Numbered from the stretch's first letter, positions 18,650-27,963 are shown. The stretch: 64,000 nt of DNA from Pseudoalteromonas sp049257235 (GCF_049257235.1 NZ_JBMMUF010000010.1:62001-126000); one strand, 5' to 3'. Translations and numbers: made by a program. The notes: generated by a model not told the origin, from the sequence alone.

Positions 18650-18835
18650 ATGGATTACGGCACATTCAGAGGCATTTTAACTCTGGTAATAATGGTACTT
18701 TTTATCGTGATTGTGATTTGGGCGTTTAGCAAACGAAGCAAAAAACGTTTTGACGACGCCGCTAACGCAGTGTTTGAAGACGAAAATAAACACCAAAGCA
18801 CAATCACTAATGAGGAAAAGGAGTCTGAGAAATGA
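18650..18835 (+). CDS. ccoQ: cbb3-type oxidase subunit CcoQ
   Basis: This 61-residue protein has a single N-terminal membrane helix (ILTLVIMVLFIVIVIWAF) followed by SKRSKKRFDDAANAVFEDE, the typical CcoQ signature. CcoQ stabilises the oxidase and supports association with CcoP. It begins 5 bases after ccoO and its stop overlaps the ccoP start by four bases. Confidence 0.93.
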   Translation: MDYGTFRGILTLVIMVLFIVIVIWAFSKRSKKRFDDAANAVFEDENKHQSTITNEEKESEK

Positions 18836-19800
18836 CTAGCTTTTGGAGTATTTGGGTCATCGTCTTAACTTTGGCCTGTCTCGTTCTTATCTTCGGCCTA
18901 CTTATTTGGAACTTGAAGAACTACGTAGGTGTTGAAGAAGGCGAGAGCTGCGGCCATGAATTTGATGGCATTGAAGAAGTAAACAACCCATTGCCAAAGT
19001 GGTGGACATACATGTTCCTAGCGACCTTCGTTTGGGCAGTATACTACCTAGCAATGTACCCTGGTCTGGGTAACTTTGAGGGTTTCTTGAAGTGGAAGAG
19101 CTCTAACCAAGGTGTTACATCGATTGAAGAGTCTAAAAAGGCTGTTGAAGAGATGCACGCTAACGGTTACCGCATCCAGTTAGACGGCGAATACCGTGCA
19201 GCAGAAGAAAGATTCGGCCCAATTTTTGAGTCGTTCGCAAAGCGTGACGTGCTAGACCTAGCCTCTGATGAGCAAGCTCTAGAGATTGGTCAGCGCCTAT
19301 TCTTACAAAACTGTGCACAGTGTCACGGCTCTGATGCGCGCGGTGGTGACGGCTTCCCTAACCTAACTGACAAAGATTGGTTATATGGTGGCACACCAGA
19401 CAAGATCAAAGAGACCTTACTACAAGGCCGCATCGCAGCGATGCCTAGCTGGGAAGCTGCACTTGGCGACCAAGGTATCAAAGAAATGACAGCGTACGTG
19501 CTGAGCTTGTCAGGTCGTACAGTTAACCAACGTGACGCAGAAGCAGGTAAAGCGAAATTCGCAATGTGTGCTGCGTGTCACGGTGCTGATGGTAAAGGTT
19601 CACTGGCTCACAACCTACCATTTGGTGCTCCTAACTTAACTGACAACGTATGGCTATACGGCGGCGGCTCTGCTCGCTCTGTTGAAGAAACGTTACGTAA
19701 CGGCCGTGCAGGTGTGATGCCAGCATGGAAAGACATTCTAGGTGAAGACAAAGTTCACCTTCTGACTGCGTACGTTTACAGTCTTTCTCAGGATAAGTAA
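18832..19800 (+). CDS. ccoP: cbb3-type cytochrome c oxidase subunit III (dihaem cytochrome c)
   Basis: The 322-residue subunit has two N-terminal hydrophobic segments (about residues 3-25 and 58-80) and two cytochrome c domains with CxxCH motifs: NCAQCHGSDARGGDGFPNL and MCAACHGADGKGS. Each is followed by the expected MPSW or MPAW Met ligand segment. It receives electrons from cytochrome c and passes them to CcoO. It ends the structural operon, followed by a strong terminator. Confidence 0.97.
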   Translation: MTSFWSIWVIVLTLACLVLIFGLLIWNLKNYVGVEEGESCGHEFDGIEEVNNPLPKWWTYMFLATFVWAVYYLAMYPGLGNFEGFLKWKSSNQGVTSIEESKKAVEEMHANGYRIQLDGEYRAAEERFGPIFESFAKRDVLDLASDEQALEIGQRLFLQNCAQCHGSDARGGDGFPNLTDKDWLYGGTPDKIKETLLQGRIAAMPSWEAALGDQGIKEMTAYVLSLSGRTVNQRDAEAGKAKFAMCAACHGADGKGSLAHNLPFGAPNLTDNVWLYGGGSARSVEETLRNGRAGVMPAWKDILGEDKVHLLTAYVYSLSQDK

Positions 19801-19822
19801 TCGCTCGATATTAATCGAAATC

Positions 19823-19853
19823 AAAAAAGCCTCCTATTTGGAGGCTTTTTTTT
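19823..19853 (+). terminator. Terminator after ccoNOQP
   Basis: GCCTCC pairs with GGAGGC around TATTT, with six A before and eight T after. It separates the structural operon from the assembly genes and may allow partial read-through. Confidence 0.88.
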
Positions 19854-19913
19854 AGGTTTTTACCCGCTTATGCCGTAAAATATGCGCCACTTAATGGCAA
19901 GAATTTCAGTATT

Positions 19914-20408
19914 ATGAACACAACTCCCTGGTATAAGCAGTTTTGGCCTTGGTTCCTTCTTTTCTTCCCTCTGGTGACCATCATCGCCTGTGTAGGCTTA
20001 ATCACTCTAGCCGTTGGCAATGGCCCTGACATGGTCGTTGATGACTACTACAAAAAAGGCAAAGCCATTAATTTAGAACTGACTAAGTTTAACAAAGCTA
20101 AAGCGCTGTACTTACATGGCGATTTAGATATCTCAGACGAGCGTATTACTTTCACCTTTACCAAAGGCGATGCCTCAGCGGTAGCTGCGCTCAATGTAGG
20201 CTTGTACCACCGCACCATCAGTGACAAAGACGTTACTTTCAAATTAACGAAGAATGCACTGGGTCAATATACAACACTCCTTGACTCCCCTATTGCTCAA
20301 GGTGCTTATACGGTCTTTTTGACACCTTTTGATGATTCTTGGAAATTAAAAGAAAACGTTCAACTGCCTCTAAAATCTATCGTTAAAGTGAGTCCTGAGT
20401 ACAAATAA
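19914..20408 (+). CDS. fixH: FixH family cbb3 oxidase assembly protein
   Basis: The 164-residue protein has an N-terminal membrane helix (FWPWFLLFFPLVTIIACVGLITLAV), then the family signature DMVVDDYYKKGKAIN, then a periplasmic beta-sandwich ending QGAYTVFLTPFDDSWKLKE. FixH/CcoH proteins are required for assembly and stability of the oxidase. It heads the assembly-gene operon and abuts ccoI with no gap. No obvious promoter was found in the 60 bases before it, so read-through from ccoP is possible. Confidence 0.9.
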   Translation: MNTTPWYKQFWPWFLLFFPLVTIIACVGLITLAVGNGPDMVVDDYYKKGKAINLELTKFNKAKALYLHGDLDISDERITFTFTKGDASAVAALNVGLYHRTISDKDVTFKLTKNALGQYTTLLDSPIAQGAYTVFLTPFDDSWKLKENVQLPLKSIVKVSPEYK

Positions 20409-22787
20409 ATGAGTCACAAACAGTGCTTTCATTGTTTGGAGCCTGTGCCAGCAGGCTTCGACGCAACGGTAGAAATTAACGCCAATCATCAACCTGTATG
20501 CTGTATTGGCTGTCAGGCTGTTGCCGAAACGATTATTGCTCAGGGAATGAGTGATTATTATAAGTATCGTACCGTCTCAGCAGGCAAGGTGCAGCAGCTT
20601 GTTCCAGAGCAACTCGCGCTTATTAAAAGTTACGACAATGAGAGCATCCAACAAGAGTTCATTTCTACCCATGGTGATGATAAAGAAGTGTTGCTCAGTG
20701 TTGAGGGGATCAGCTGCGCTGCATGCGCATGGCTCATAGAGAAACAGTTACTCGCACACCAAGGCGTAAAGCGCGTTGATGTAAACACTTCCACGCACCG
20801 CGCGATGATTGTCTGGGACGACACTCTTGTGAAACTCAGTGCGCTAATCAAAAGCCTTGCCGAAATAGGCTACAAAAGTTATCCATTCCAAGCCGACAAC
20901 GAAGCCGCGCAGAAACAGGCCCAAGCACAAAGCTTTGTTCGCCGTTTAGGTGTAGCAGGCTTGATGACCATGCAGGTAATGATGTTTGCCTTTGCCATGT
21001 ACTTTGGCATGTTCTCGGGCATGGAAGAAGGATTCGAGCAATATTTCCGTTGGATCAGTCTCACCCTTGCGACCCCTGTCATTTTTTACTCTGCACTGCC
21101 GTTTTTAACTAATGCCATAACGGGACTCAAAGCCAAGCAGCTGAACATGGATGTCCCCGTGTCTTTAGCCATTTTCGGCGCCTATTTTGCAAGTTGTTAT
21201 GCGACATTAACAGGCACCGGAGAGGTATATTTTGAGTCTATCTGCATGTTTACCTTCTTACTGCTACTAGGTAAATATCTTGAATTCAGAGCGCGACTCA
21301 AAGCCAGTGAATTCACTGCAAATTTACAACAACTGCTGCCATTAACCGCACGAGTTGTCACTGACTCACAAGAGCAATTGATCAGTGCCAAACTATTAAA
21401 GCTTGGCGATATCGTGCGCATCAAAGCCGGAGAAACAATTGCTGCTGATGGTGAAGTTGTTGATGGGCGCTCAAGTGTTGATGAGTCGATGATGACAGGT
21501 GAACACCACCCTGTGAGTAAACGTGTTGGTTCACAAGTTCATGCAGGCACAGTCAATCATGATGGCGTACTCACTATCAAAGTGAATAAAGTGGGTCAAA
21601 ACACGCTGGTAAATCAAATAATTCGCCTACAACACAACGCCTTGAGTAAGCGCCCTCGCATTGCGCAAATCACCGACAAGGTGGCGCAATGGTTTGTCGC
21701 CTGTCTGTTAGTTTTTGCCTCAATAACGGCCTTTTCGTGGTACCAAATTGACCCAGAGCATGCGTTTTGGATAACCATCGCCGTTTTAGTAGCTACTTGC
21801 CCGTGTGCGTTGAGCTTGGCAATCCCCACCGCCCTTACCTGTGCAGTCGCGAATCTCACTAAGCGTGGTGTATTAATCAAAGAGGCTCACGTTTTGGAGA
21901 CGGCCACCAAACTCACCACTGTGGGCTTTGACAAAACAGGCACGCTAACGCTCGGGCGTTTCGCCATAACGCGTACGCACATGCTTAGCGACGAATACGA
22001 GCAAGCTCAGATGATGTCACTCGCTGCCAGTTTAGAGTCGTATTCAGAGCACCCTATTGCCAAGGCATTTATAGATATAACCCCTATTCACCCGTTACCT
22101 GAACAAGTAGAAATTGTTACTGGGTTTGGTATCAGTGGGCGCTGGCAGAACAGACATGTTCATTTGGGTAAAGCCTCGTGGTTTAACACTGATCACAGTA
22201 TTAATGCACAGGTCGTATTATTTATCGAGCAACAACCTGTGTGCGCCTTTTACTTGCAAGATCAGGTTCGTGACCACGCTCACGCGCTACAAACAGCGCT
22301 GCAAAGCCAAGGCATTAAGCGCATTATGCTCACTGGCGACTCATCGGATGAAGGTGAGAAACTCGCTAAACAACTGGACATGGACGCATACCACTGCGCA
22401 CTTTTACCACAAGACAAACTTGCGCTAATGCAACAGTGGCACAACAAAGGTGAAATTTGTGCCATGATTGGAGATGGTGTCAATGATAGCCCAGTCTTCA
22501 ACGCCGCTCATTTGTCTATTGCTATGGACAGTGGTGCAGATATATCTAAAAACACTGCAGACGTGGTGCTGTTAAATAGCGATTTGCGCTCGGTATCGCA
22601 ACTCGTGCGCGTAGCTAAACAAACGCGTCGTATCATTCGACAAAACTTAGCGTTATCATTGTGTTATAACGGTGCAATTCTTCCATTGGCGGCAATGGGC
22701 TGGGTTGCGCCTTGGATGGCGGTGATTGGTATGTCAGCCAGTTCGATCATCGTGATAACAAACTCTCTAAGGTTACTGCGTCTATGA
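20409..22787 (+). CDS. ccoI: Copper-exporting P1B-type ATPase for cbb3 oxidase assembly
   Basis: The 792-residue ATPase begins with a Cys-rich metal-binding region (CFHCLEPVPAGF, CCIGCQAV) found in CcoI/FixI proteins, then an HMA domain with GISCAACAWLIEKQL. Later come the CPC membrane metal site (VATCPCALSLAIP), the phosphorylated Asp in FDKTGTLTLGR, HP in EHPIAKAF, and the GDGVNDSP hinge. It delivers copper toward the periplasm for oxidase maturation rather than for bulk detoxification. It follows fixH directly and overlaps ccoS by four bases. Confidence 0.95.
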   Translation: MSHKQCFHCLEPVPAGFDATVEINANHQPVCCIGCQAVAETIIAQGMSDYYKYRTVSAGKVQQLVPEQLALIKSYDNESIQQEFISTHGDDKEVLLSVEGISCAACAWLIEKQLLAHQGVKRVDVNTSTHRAMIVWDDTLVKLSALIKSLAEIGYKSYPFQADNEAAQKQAQAQSFVRRLGVAGLMTMQVMMFAFAMYFGMFSGMEEGFEQYFRWISLTLATPVIFYSALPFLTNAITGLKAKQLNMDVPVSLAIFGAYFASCYATLTGTGEVYFESICMFTFLLLLGKYLEFRARLKASEFTANLQQLLPLTARVVTDSQEQLISAKLLKLGDIVRIKAGETIAADGEVVDGRSSVDESMMTGEHHPVSKRVGSQVHAGTVNHDGVLTIKVNKVGQNTLVNQIIRLQHNALSKRPRIAQITDKVAQWFVACLLVFASITAFSWYQIDPEHAFWITIAVLVATCPCALSLAIPTALTCAVANLTKRGVLIKEAHVLETATKLTTVGFDKTGTLTLGRFAITRTHMLSDEYEQAQMMSLAASLESYSEHPIAKAFIDITPIHPLPEQVEIVTGFGISGRWQNRHVHLGKASWFNTDHSINAQVVLFIEQQPVCAFYLQDQVRDHAHALQTALQSQGIKRIMLTGDSSDEGEKLAKQLDMDAYHCALLPQDKLALMQQWHNKGEICAMIGDGVNDSPVFNAAHLSIAMDSGADISKNTADVVLLNSDLRSVSQLVRVAKQTRRIIRQNLALSLCYNGAILPLAAMGWVAPWMAVIGMSASSIIVITNSLRLLRL

Positions 22788-22957
22788 GCATCATCTTTGT
22801 CCTGATCCCCATTGCAATATTGTTTGTGCTTATCGCCATTGGCATATTTTTTTGGGCTGTGCGCAGTGAACAATTCTCCGATTTAGAGAAACAAGGCCAC
22901 AGCATCCTCTTTGAAGATGACAAAGAGGAGCACGAAAAGAGTAATGAACGAGATTAA
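22784..22957 (+). CDS. ccoS: cbb3 oxidase maturation protein CcoS
   Basis: This 57-residue protein has one membrane helix (FVLIPIAILFVLIAIGIFFWAV) followed by RSEQFSDLEKQGHSILFEDD, the conserved CcoS motif. CcoS is needed for insertion of cofactors into the oxidase. Its ATG overlaps the ccoI stop (ATGA). A longer in-frame start at 22712 lies within ccoI and would add sequence not found in the family. Confidence 0.92.
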   Translation: MSIIFVLIPIAILFVLIAIGIFFWAVRSEQFSDLEKQGHSILFEDDKEEHEKSNERD

Positions 22958-23615
22958 TTTTGTAGCCGCCCTACTTATGGGCCTCGCTGGCAGTGGCCAT
23001 TGTGTTGCCATGTGTGGGGGCATCGCGGGCAGCTTTCAAATGGCAGCTAAAGGCTTGCCCGCTATAGGCAGTGCGATTGCTTATAATCTTGGCAGGTTAC
23101 TCAGTTACACGCTTGCTGGAGCCCTAGTCGGTGGTTTTAGCGCTATATTCGCTAAACAAAGTACGATTTTCAGCCAATTTCTAAGTATCTTAAGTGCCGT
23201 GTTTATGATGCTCGTGGGTATTTATGTAATGCGCTTATTCAATACCCTAGCTGTCGTTGAGAAATTCGGTAATTGGGCGATTTGGCGCCACCTCGTTAAG
23301 CTTAATAAACATTTGATGCCCGTCGACACATACCCTAAAGCGCTACTATACGGGGCATTATGGGGCTGGTTACCTTGTGGGTTGGTGTACAGCGCACTTA
23401 CTTGGGCAATTTTTAGTCAAAGCACTGCCCATGGCGCCTTATTTATGGCATTATTTGCACTTGGCACCTTACCTGCTTTACTAGCACTAGGACTGGGTGT
23501 TCACGCCGTTAAGCGCGTTCTGAACACGCCTTGGGTAAGACTCGTGTTAGGCAATCTATTACTTTGGTATGGGTTGTATAGTTTGTTTGTTGCAAGTTTT
23601 GCACTTAACACGTAG
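22944..23615 (+). CDS. TauE/SafE-like membrane protein of the cbb3 cluster
   Basis: The 223-residue protein has about six membrane helices and begins NFVAALLMGLAGSGHCVAMCGGIAGSF; the GHC-x3-CGG motif and a later LPCGLVYSALTW are typical of the sulfite-exporter TauE/SafE-like or DsbD-like proteins found after ccoS. In related clusters this protein is thought to help copper handling for the oxidase. Its start at 22944 overlaps ccoS by 14 bases. An ATG at 22911 would lie deeper in ccoS and is less likely. Confidence 0.85.
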   Translation: MNEINFVAALLMGLAGSGHCVAMCGGIAGSFQMAAKGLPAIGSAIAYNLGRLLSYTLAGALVGGFSAIFAKQSTIFSQFLSILSAVFMMLVGIYVMRLFNTLAVVEKFGNWAIWRHLVKLNKHLMPVDTYPKALLYGALWGWLPCGLVYSALTWAIFSQSTAHGALFMALFALGTLPALLALGLGVHAVKRVLNTPWVRLVLGNLLLWYGLYSLFVASFALNT

Positions 23616-23649
23616 ATTTTAGTTTCACTCTTGATCTCTGGAATGAAAA

Positions 23650-24405
23650 ATGGATGTAAAAACAAAACTTTCTGGCAAATTAGCCGGAAAATCAAATTGT
23701 ACTATCAGCTGTAATAACTGCTCTATCTCACAGTTATGCTTGCCGTACAGTTTAAATGGTGAAGAGATGGAACGTCTTGATGAGATCATTGAACGCAAGA
23801 AACCTTTGCACAAAGGCGATTACTTGTTTGAGTCTGGGAATAAACTCAAATCAATTTTTGCGGTGCGCAGCGGTTCGTTTAAATCATTCACCTTATCAGA
23901 GCAAGGCGAAGAGCAGATCACTGGCTTTCATTTAGCTGGCGACTTAGTGGGTTTTGACGGTATTCAGAATTTTCAGCATCAAAGTTTCTCACAAGCGTTA
24001 GAAACCTCAATGGTGTGTGAAATCCCATTTGAAACCTTGGATGAACTAGCCGGAAAACTCCCTAAATTACGTCAACAAATCATGCGTTTGATGAGTAATG
24101 AGATCAACTACGATCAAGAAATGCTGCTGTTGCTGAATAAAAAAACCGCAGAGCAACGCCTAGCCTCTTTCCTGTTTTCGTTATCTCGACGCTTTAGTGA
24201 GCGCGGTTTTTCTGCACGAGAGTTTCGATTGACCATGACTCGAGGTGAGATTGGTAACTATTTGGGTCTTACTGTTGAAACAATCAGTCGTCTATTGAGT
24301 CGCTTTCAAAAAGCGGGCTTTATCAGCGTAGACGGTAAGTTCATCACCATCAATGACCGTGATGAGCTAGCTAAAGCGGCGGCAATGTCTATTCCAAGCT
24401 CTTGA
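23650..24405 (+). CDS. fnr: Oxygen-sensing transcription regulator FNR (EtrA)
   Basis: The 251-residue regulator has the four iron-sulfur ligands of FNR: Cys21, Cys24 and Cys30 in SCNNCSISQLC, and Cys123 in MVCEIPF. A cyclic-nucleotide-type effector domain follows, then a helix-turn-helix with the recognition helix VETISRLLSRFQ, whose E-SR pattern fits TTGAT half-sites. It controls genes for low oxygen, including very likely the cbb3 operon upstream. A weak TGGA ribosome site precedes the ATG. Confidence 0.96.
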   Translation: MDVKTKLSGKLAGKSNCTISCNNCSISQLCLPYSLNGEEMERLDEIIERKKPLHKGDYLFESGNKLKSIFAVRSGSFKSFTLSEQGEEQITGFHLAGDLVGFDGIQNFQHQSFSQALETSMVCEIPFETLDELAGKLPKLRQQIMRLMSNEINYDQEMLLLLNKKTAEQRLASFLFSLSRRFSERGFSAREFRLTMTRGEIGNYLGLTVETISRLLSRFQKAGFISVDGKFITINDRDELAKAAAMSIPSS

Positions 24406-24510
24406 TCTAAAACAAAACTTAACCGAATGCGCCTTTAAATACCAAAGATATAGGTTACACTCAAATGAGTAATCTATACTCATATACTACAGGTATCACG
24501 GAGGCGCATC

Positions 24511-25434
24511 ATGGACAAAATAAAACGCATTCTCGCAGTCATCGACCCTACATCAGACGAGCAACAAAGTTTATCGCGAGCTGTTGAAATAGCTGATCGA
24601 ACAGGTGCACAGATCACCGCGTTTATGTCGATTTACGATTTTTCCTACGAAATGACCACTATGCTCAGCGCAGACGAGCGTGAAGTCATGCGCAAAGCGG
24701 TCATTACAGATAAAGAGCAATGGTTGTCATCGCTGGCCTCTAAACATGAAGGCAATCAGTTCGACACCAAAGTTGTGTGGCATAACCGTCCATTTGAGGC
24801 AATTATCCGTGAAGTGCTCAATGAAAACTACGATATTGTCATCAAAGGCACGCACCAGCACGACACCCTTAAATCAGTTATTTTTACCCCCACCGATTGG
24901 CACCTTATTCGCAAATGTCCAACGCCCGTTTTATTAGTTAAAGACCACAAATGGCAAGTTAACGGTGCCATTATCGCGGCAGTAAACGCATCCACAGACG
25001 ATGATCAGCACCAAGCGCTCAGCGAGCGGATCATTAAAGACGCGCAATTTATTGCCAAAATGGCACAAGGCGATTTACACATCGTCAATGCCTACCCTGC
25101 AACGCCAGTCAACATTGCTATTGAGATACCTGAGTTTAATCCAACCCAGTACAATGAAACCGTAAAAAATCATCATGAAGAGTCCACACTCGCGTTAGGC
25201 AATAAATTTGATATTGCCCCAGATCATCAACATGTTGAGGAAGGCTTGCCCGAGGATGTGCTGCCACGCATTGCCAAAAAACTTGATAGCGAATTGGTAG
25301 TCATTGGTACAGTCGGGCGCACAGGCTTTAGCGCAGCGCTCATCGGCAACACTGCAGAGCACGTGATTGACAGGCTTGATTGTGACGTACTCGCTTTAAA
25401 ACCCGATGGTTATAAAAGCCCACTCGAAGGCTAA
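24511..25434 (+). CDS. uspE: Universal stress protein E, two tandem Usp domains
   Basis: The 307-residue cytoplasmic protein holds two Usp domains. The first starts IKRILAVIDPTSDEQQSL, and the second ends with VIGTVGRTGFSAALIGNTAEHVIDRLDCDVLALKPDGY, the Walker-like G-x2-G-x9-G-S/N pattern. UspE follows fnr in E. coli and Alteromonadales alike. The ATG has an ACGGAGG ribosome site. A short palindrome ACTCAAATGAGT lies upstream at 24459-24470; its meaning is unknown. Confidence 0.93.
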   Translation: MDKIKRILAVIDPTSDEQQSLSRAVEIADRTGAQITAFMSIYDFSYEMTTMLSADEREVMRKAVITDKEQWLSSLASKHEGNQFDTKVVWHNRPFEAIIREVLNENYDIVIKGTHQHDTLKSVIFTPTDWHLIRKCPTPVLLVKDHKWQVNGAIIAAVNASTDDDQHQALSERIIKDAQFIAKMAQGDLHIVNAYPATPVNIAIEIPEFNPTQYNETVKNHHEESTLALGNKFDIAPDHQHVEEGLPEDVLPRIAKKLDSELVVIGTVGRTGFSAALIGNTAEHVIDRLDCDVLALKPDGYKSPLEG

Positions 25435-25454
25435 TTCTCTTTAACCCATTACAT

Positions 25455-25477
25455 AAAGGCAGCCTCGCTGCCTTTTT
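25455..25477 (+). terminator. Terminator after uspE
   Basis: AAAGGCAGC pairs with GCTGCCTTT around a 3-base loop and runs into TTTTT. Confidence 0.88.
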
Positions 25478-25478
25478 C

Positions 25479-25507
25479 TTGATGCTAGGCCCATGTAAGC
25501 CTATAAT
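25479..25507 (+). promoter_or_regulatory. Sigma-70 promoter of ttcA
   Basis: TTGATG (25479-25484) and a perfect TATAAT (25502-25507) are spaced by 17 bases. The implied start of transcription is about 30 bases before the ttcA start codon. Confidence 0.7.
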
Positions 25508-25544
25508 ACGCGCCTTTGTTTTTAGCCATCATGAGGGTGCATAG

Positions 25545-26456
25545 GTGTCGCATTCAGTTCAAGCCAAAGCACAATATAACTTCAACAAATTGCAGAAGCG
25601 TTTACGCCGCAATACTGGTCAAGCCATCGCCGACTTTAATATGATTGAAGAAGGTGATCGCATTATGGTGTGCCTCTCAGGTGGTAAAGACAGCTACACC
25701 CTGCTCGATATTTTGCAAAACCTACAGCGCTCTGCGCCAGTGAACTTTGAATTGTTTGCGGTTAACCTTGACCAAAAACAACCTGGATTCCCTGAGCACA
25801 TTTTGCCTGAGTATTTAGATTCATTAGGGATTGAATACAAAATTGTAGAGGAAGATACCTACTCTATTGTTAAAGACAAAATCCCTGAAGGGAAAACAAC
25901 CTGCTCTTTGTGTTCACGCCTGCGTCGCGGTATTTTATATCGCACTGCAAAAGAAATGGGTGCAACAAAAATTGCGCTGGGTCATCACCGAGATGACATG
26001 ATTGAAACCATGTTTTTAAACATGTTTCACGGTGGAAAGCTCAAAGGCATGCCTGCAAAATTAATGAGCGATGACGGTCAACATATGGTTATTCGTCCTT
26101 TGGCATACTGTAAAGAAGTCGATATTGCCGCCTATGCTGAGCAAAAAGAATTCCCAATCATCCCATGTAACTTATGTGGCTCTCAGGAGAATTTGCAGCG
26201 TCAGAACGTCAAAGCTATGTTGCAGCAATGGCACAAACAACATCCTGGTCGTATTGAGAGCATATTCACCGCGATGCAAAATGTGGTGCCATCACACTTA
26301 GCCGATACGCAATTGTTCAATTTTGCTGACCTCGAAACGGGCGATGTGATTGATGGTGGCGACATTGCCATGGATAAGCCCGAGTTCAATGACGCCCAGC
26401 AAAACGACACGCCAAGTGACAATGTAGTGAGTATTCAGCCAATAGAACTGAATTAA
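25545..26456 (+). CDS. ttcA: tRNA 2-thiocytidine(32) synthetase TtcA
   Basis: TtcA thiolates cytidine 32 of certain tRNAs using ATP and an iron-sulfur cluster. The 303-residue enzyme has the PP-loop SGGKDSYTLLD, the CxxC motif CSLCSRLRRGILY, the GHHRDDMIETMFLNMFHGG segment and a C-terminal CNLCGSQ. The start is GTG, with GAGGG six to ten bases upstream; the nearby ATG at 25531 is out of frame. The C-terminal 35 residues are Asp/Asn-rich and variable. Confidence 0.96.
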   Translation: MSHSVQAKAQYNFNKLQKRLRRNTGQAIADFNMIEEGDRIMVCLSGGKDSYTLLDILQNLQRSAPVNFELFAVNLDQKQPGFPEHILPEYLDSLGIEYKIVEEDTYSIVKDKIPEGKTTCSLCSRLRRGILYRTAKEMGATKIALGHHRDDMIETMFLNMFHGGKLKGMPAKLMSDDGQHMVIRPLAYCKEVDIAAYAEQKEFPIIPCNLCGSQENLQRQNVKAMLQQWHKQHPGRIESIFTAMQNVVPSHLADTQLFNFADLETGDVIDGGDIAMDKPEFNDAQQNDTPSDNVVSIQPIELN

Positions 26457-26470
26457 ACGAATAAGACATT

Positions 26471-26498
26471 AAAAAAGCCGCTCACCAGCGGCTTTTTT
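26471..26498. terminator. Terminator between convergent ttcA and the DUF2987-like gene
   Basis: GCCGCT pairs with AGCGGC around CACC, flanked by six A and six T, so it can act for both converging genes. Confidence 0.85.
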
Positions 26499-26510
26499 AT
26501 CATTTGGCGC

Positions 26511-27155
26511 TTACTTAGCTATCCAAGGCGTGATACGTTGCAGTTTTGCACCCTCTACCAACACTTTCCTGGTGTCATCCTGCCAGCTCTCATCTGTTTT
26601 CACCTTGCAGCGCATTTGCGTGCACTGCCAATTAGAAGGTATATCCAAAGGCACAGCATCTTTGAAGTGCAATTGAATGCCTTGTTGTTCTGGCAACAAA
26701 AAAGACATCAGGGTACCAACAAAGAACCCAGATAAATCAACAAGCAATTCCTCAAACTCTTCATGTACTTGATACAGCTGCGCTGCAGTGATCCCTTGCT
26801 GCGGCATTTTTGCTTCGATTTGCATACTTAATTGACACCCACCAGCATCTTTTGGCGTTGCAACGACAACCGCCTTGTGCGTGTCTAGCTGCTTGTCATA
26901 AGGCAAAAATAGCTGTCCATGCTCGTTGTAAGTGAGTGGATAAGTCTGTTTTTCGGTCATGATTTTGCCTTCGCTCAGGGCACATTCCTTGGCACCTTCA
27001 AAGGTCTTCAAATAGAAACCAACGCGCGCGTATTGGTACTCTCCCTCGCTCACCACTTCCATGCGGTCGTAGAATCCATCGTAAGACATAACAACTGGTT
27101 TAGCTACGGCGGTTAATGGTAGTGCCAGTAGCAAACCAATAAGTCCTTTATTCAT
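26511..27155 (-). CDS. Secreted DUF2987-like protein
   Basis: The 214-residue protein has a signal peptide (NKGLIGLLLALPLTAVA, mature end KPVVMSYDGFYDRMEVV). The YDGFYDRM opening, the VGFYLKTFEGAKECALSEG segment and four Cys residues fit the DUF2987 family of gammaproteobacterial periplasmic proteins, whose function is unknown; the call is from memory of the family. The ATG at 27155 is chosen because a GAGG site precedes it; earlier in-frame starts overlap the upstream bax gene further. It shares an operon with bax (8-base overlap). Confidence 0.7.
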   Translation of the reverse strand: MNKGLIGLLLALPLTAVAKPVVMSYDGFYDRMEVVSEGEYQYARVGFYLKTFEGAKECALSEGKIMTEKQTYPLTYNEHGQLFLPYDKQLDTHKAVVVATPKDAGGCQLSMQIEAKMPQQGITAAQLYQVHEEFEELLVDLSGFFVGTLMSFLLPEQQGIQLHFKDAVPLDIPSNWQCTQMRCKVKTDESWQDDTRKVLVEGAKLQRITPWIAK

Positions 27156-27963
27156 CAAAGTAAGCCTCATTGTGGTCAATCATCGCATGTAATTCTTCGA
27201 TATATTCCTCACCACGCTCAGAGTACGACATAAGACCATAGGCAAGATCTTTTGCTGCCAAGGGTTTTTGTTGCTCTCTCAGTGACGCACGAATATCACG
27301 AAGTTCACGATATGCATTATGGGTATTTATATTGTAAAAATACGCATCAACCGCTTCTTGAACCGATTGATACACTGCAACTTCATGTTTAGCGCCATCG
27401 TTTCGGCGCTTAGGCACCATGCCACATCCTTCACTAAAGCACCATTGGCCGAAAAAGTTCAGACCGATTCGGGCAAAGCGCGACGTGCCCCAAGCGGACT
27501 CATTTGCTGCTTGCATCATCACTAACTCTTTAGGAATGAGATCGACTCGGCGCAGTGCTTGAGCGACTGATAATGCGCTGACTTCTTCATCTTCCATACG
27601 ATACAGCGAGAAAATTTCGGTAATATCTTCAAGCTGAGACTCGCTCAAAGCTTGTTCTTCATCAAGCATCATCGCGGCTATTTCTAATGTCGCTCGCTGC
27701 GCTTTAACACGCTTGTTAGCGCGCTCCACTGGCACTCTAATAAAATCGAAAAATGCTGATTTCTTCTGTTTCACATCCGCTATGTTAGCAAAATCAGGTA
27801 ACGTCACATTGTGCAGAGGCTTTTCTACAACAATCGCTTTTTTCTTAATTTTAGGCACATCTTGTGTGCTCACCACCGGTTGCTTGTCACCCCAAATAAA
27901 CGGGTAAACCAGTGCAGTTAACGATAAACAGATAAGTATAAGCAGCGTTAACTTCTTAATCAT
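27148..27963 (-). CDS. Bax-like glucosaminidase-domain protein
   Basis: The 271-residue protein begins with an N-terminal hydrophobic segment (LTLLILICLSLTALVYPFI), so it is anchored or exported, and has a C-terminal glucosaminidase-type domain: VDLIPKELVMMQAANESAWGTSRFARIGLNFFGQWCF, with the conserved catalytic-type Glu in ANESAWG. Such proteins are predicted to cleave peptidoglycan. The start at 27963 follows AGGAGA. A further in-frame start seven codons upstream is less well placed. Confidence 0.88.
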   Translation of the reverse strand: MIKKLTLLILICLSLTALVYPFIWGDKQPVVSTQDVPKIKKKAIVVEKPLHNVTLPDFANIADVKQKKSAFFDFIRVPVERANKRVKAQRATLEIAAMMLDEEQALSESQLEDITEIFSLYRMEDEEVSALSVAQALRRVDLIPKELVMMQAANESAWGTSRFARIGLNFFGQWCFSEGCGMVPKRRNDGAKHEVAVYQSVQEAVDAYFYNINTHNAYRELRDIRASLREQQKPLAAKDLAYGLMSYSERGEEYIEELHAMIDHNEAYFDE

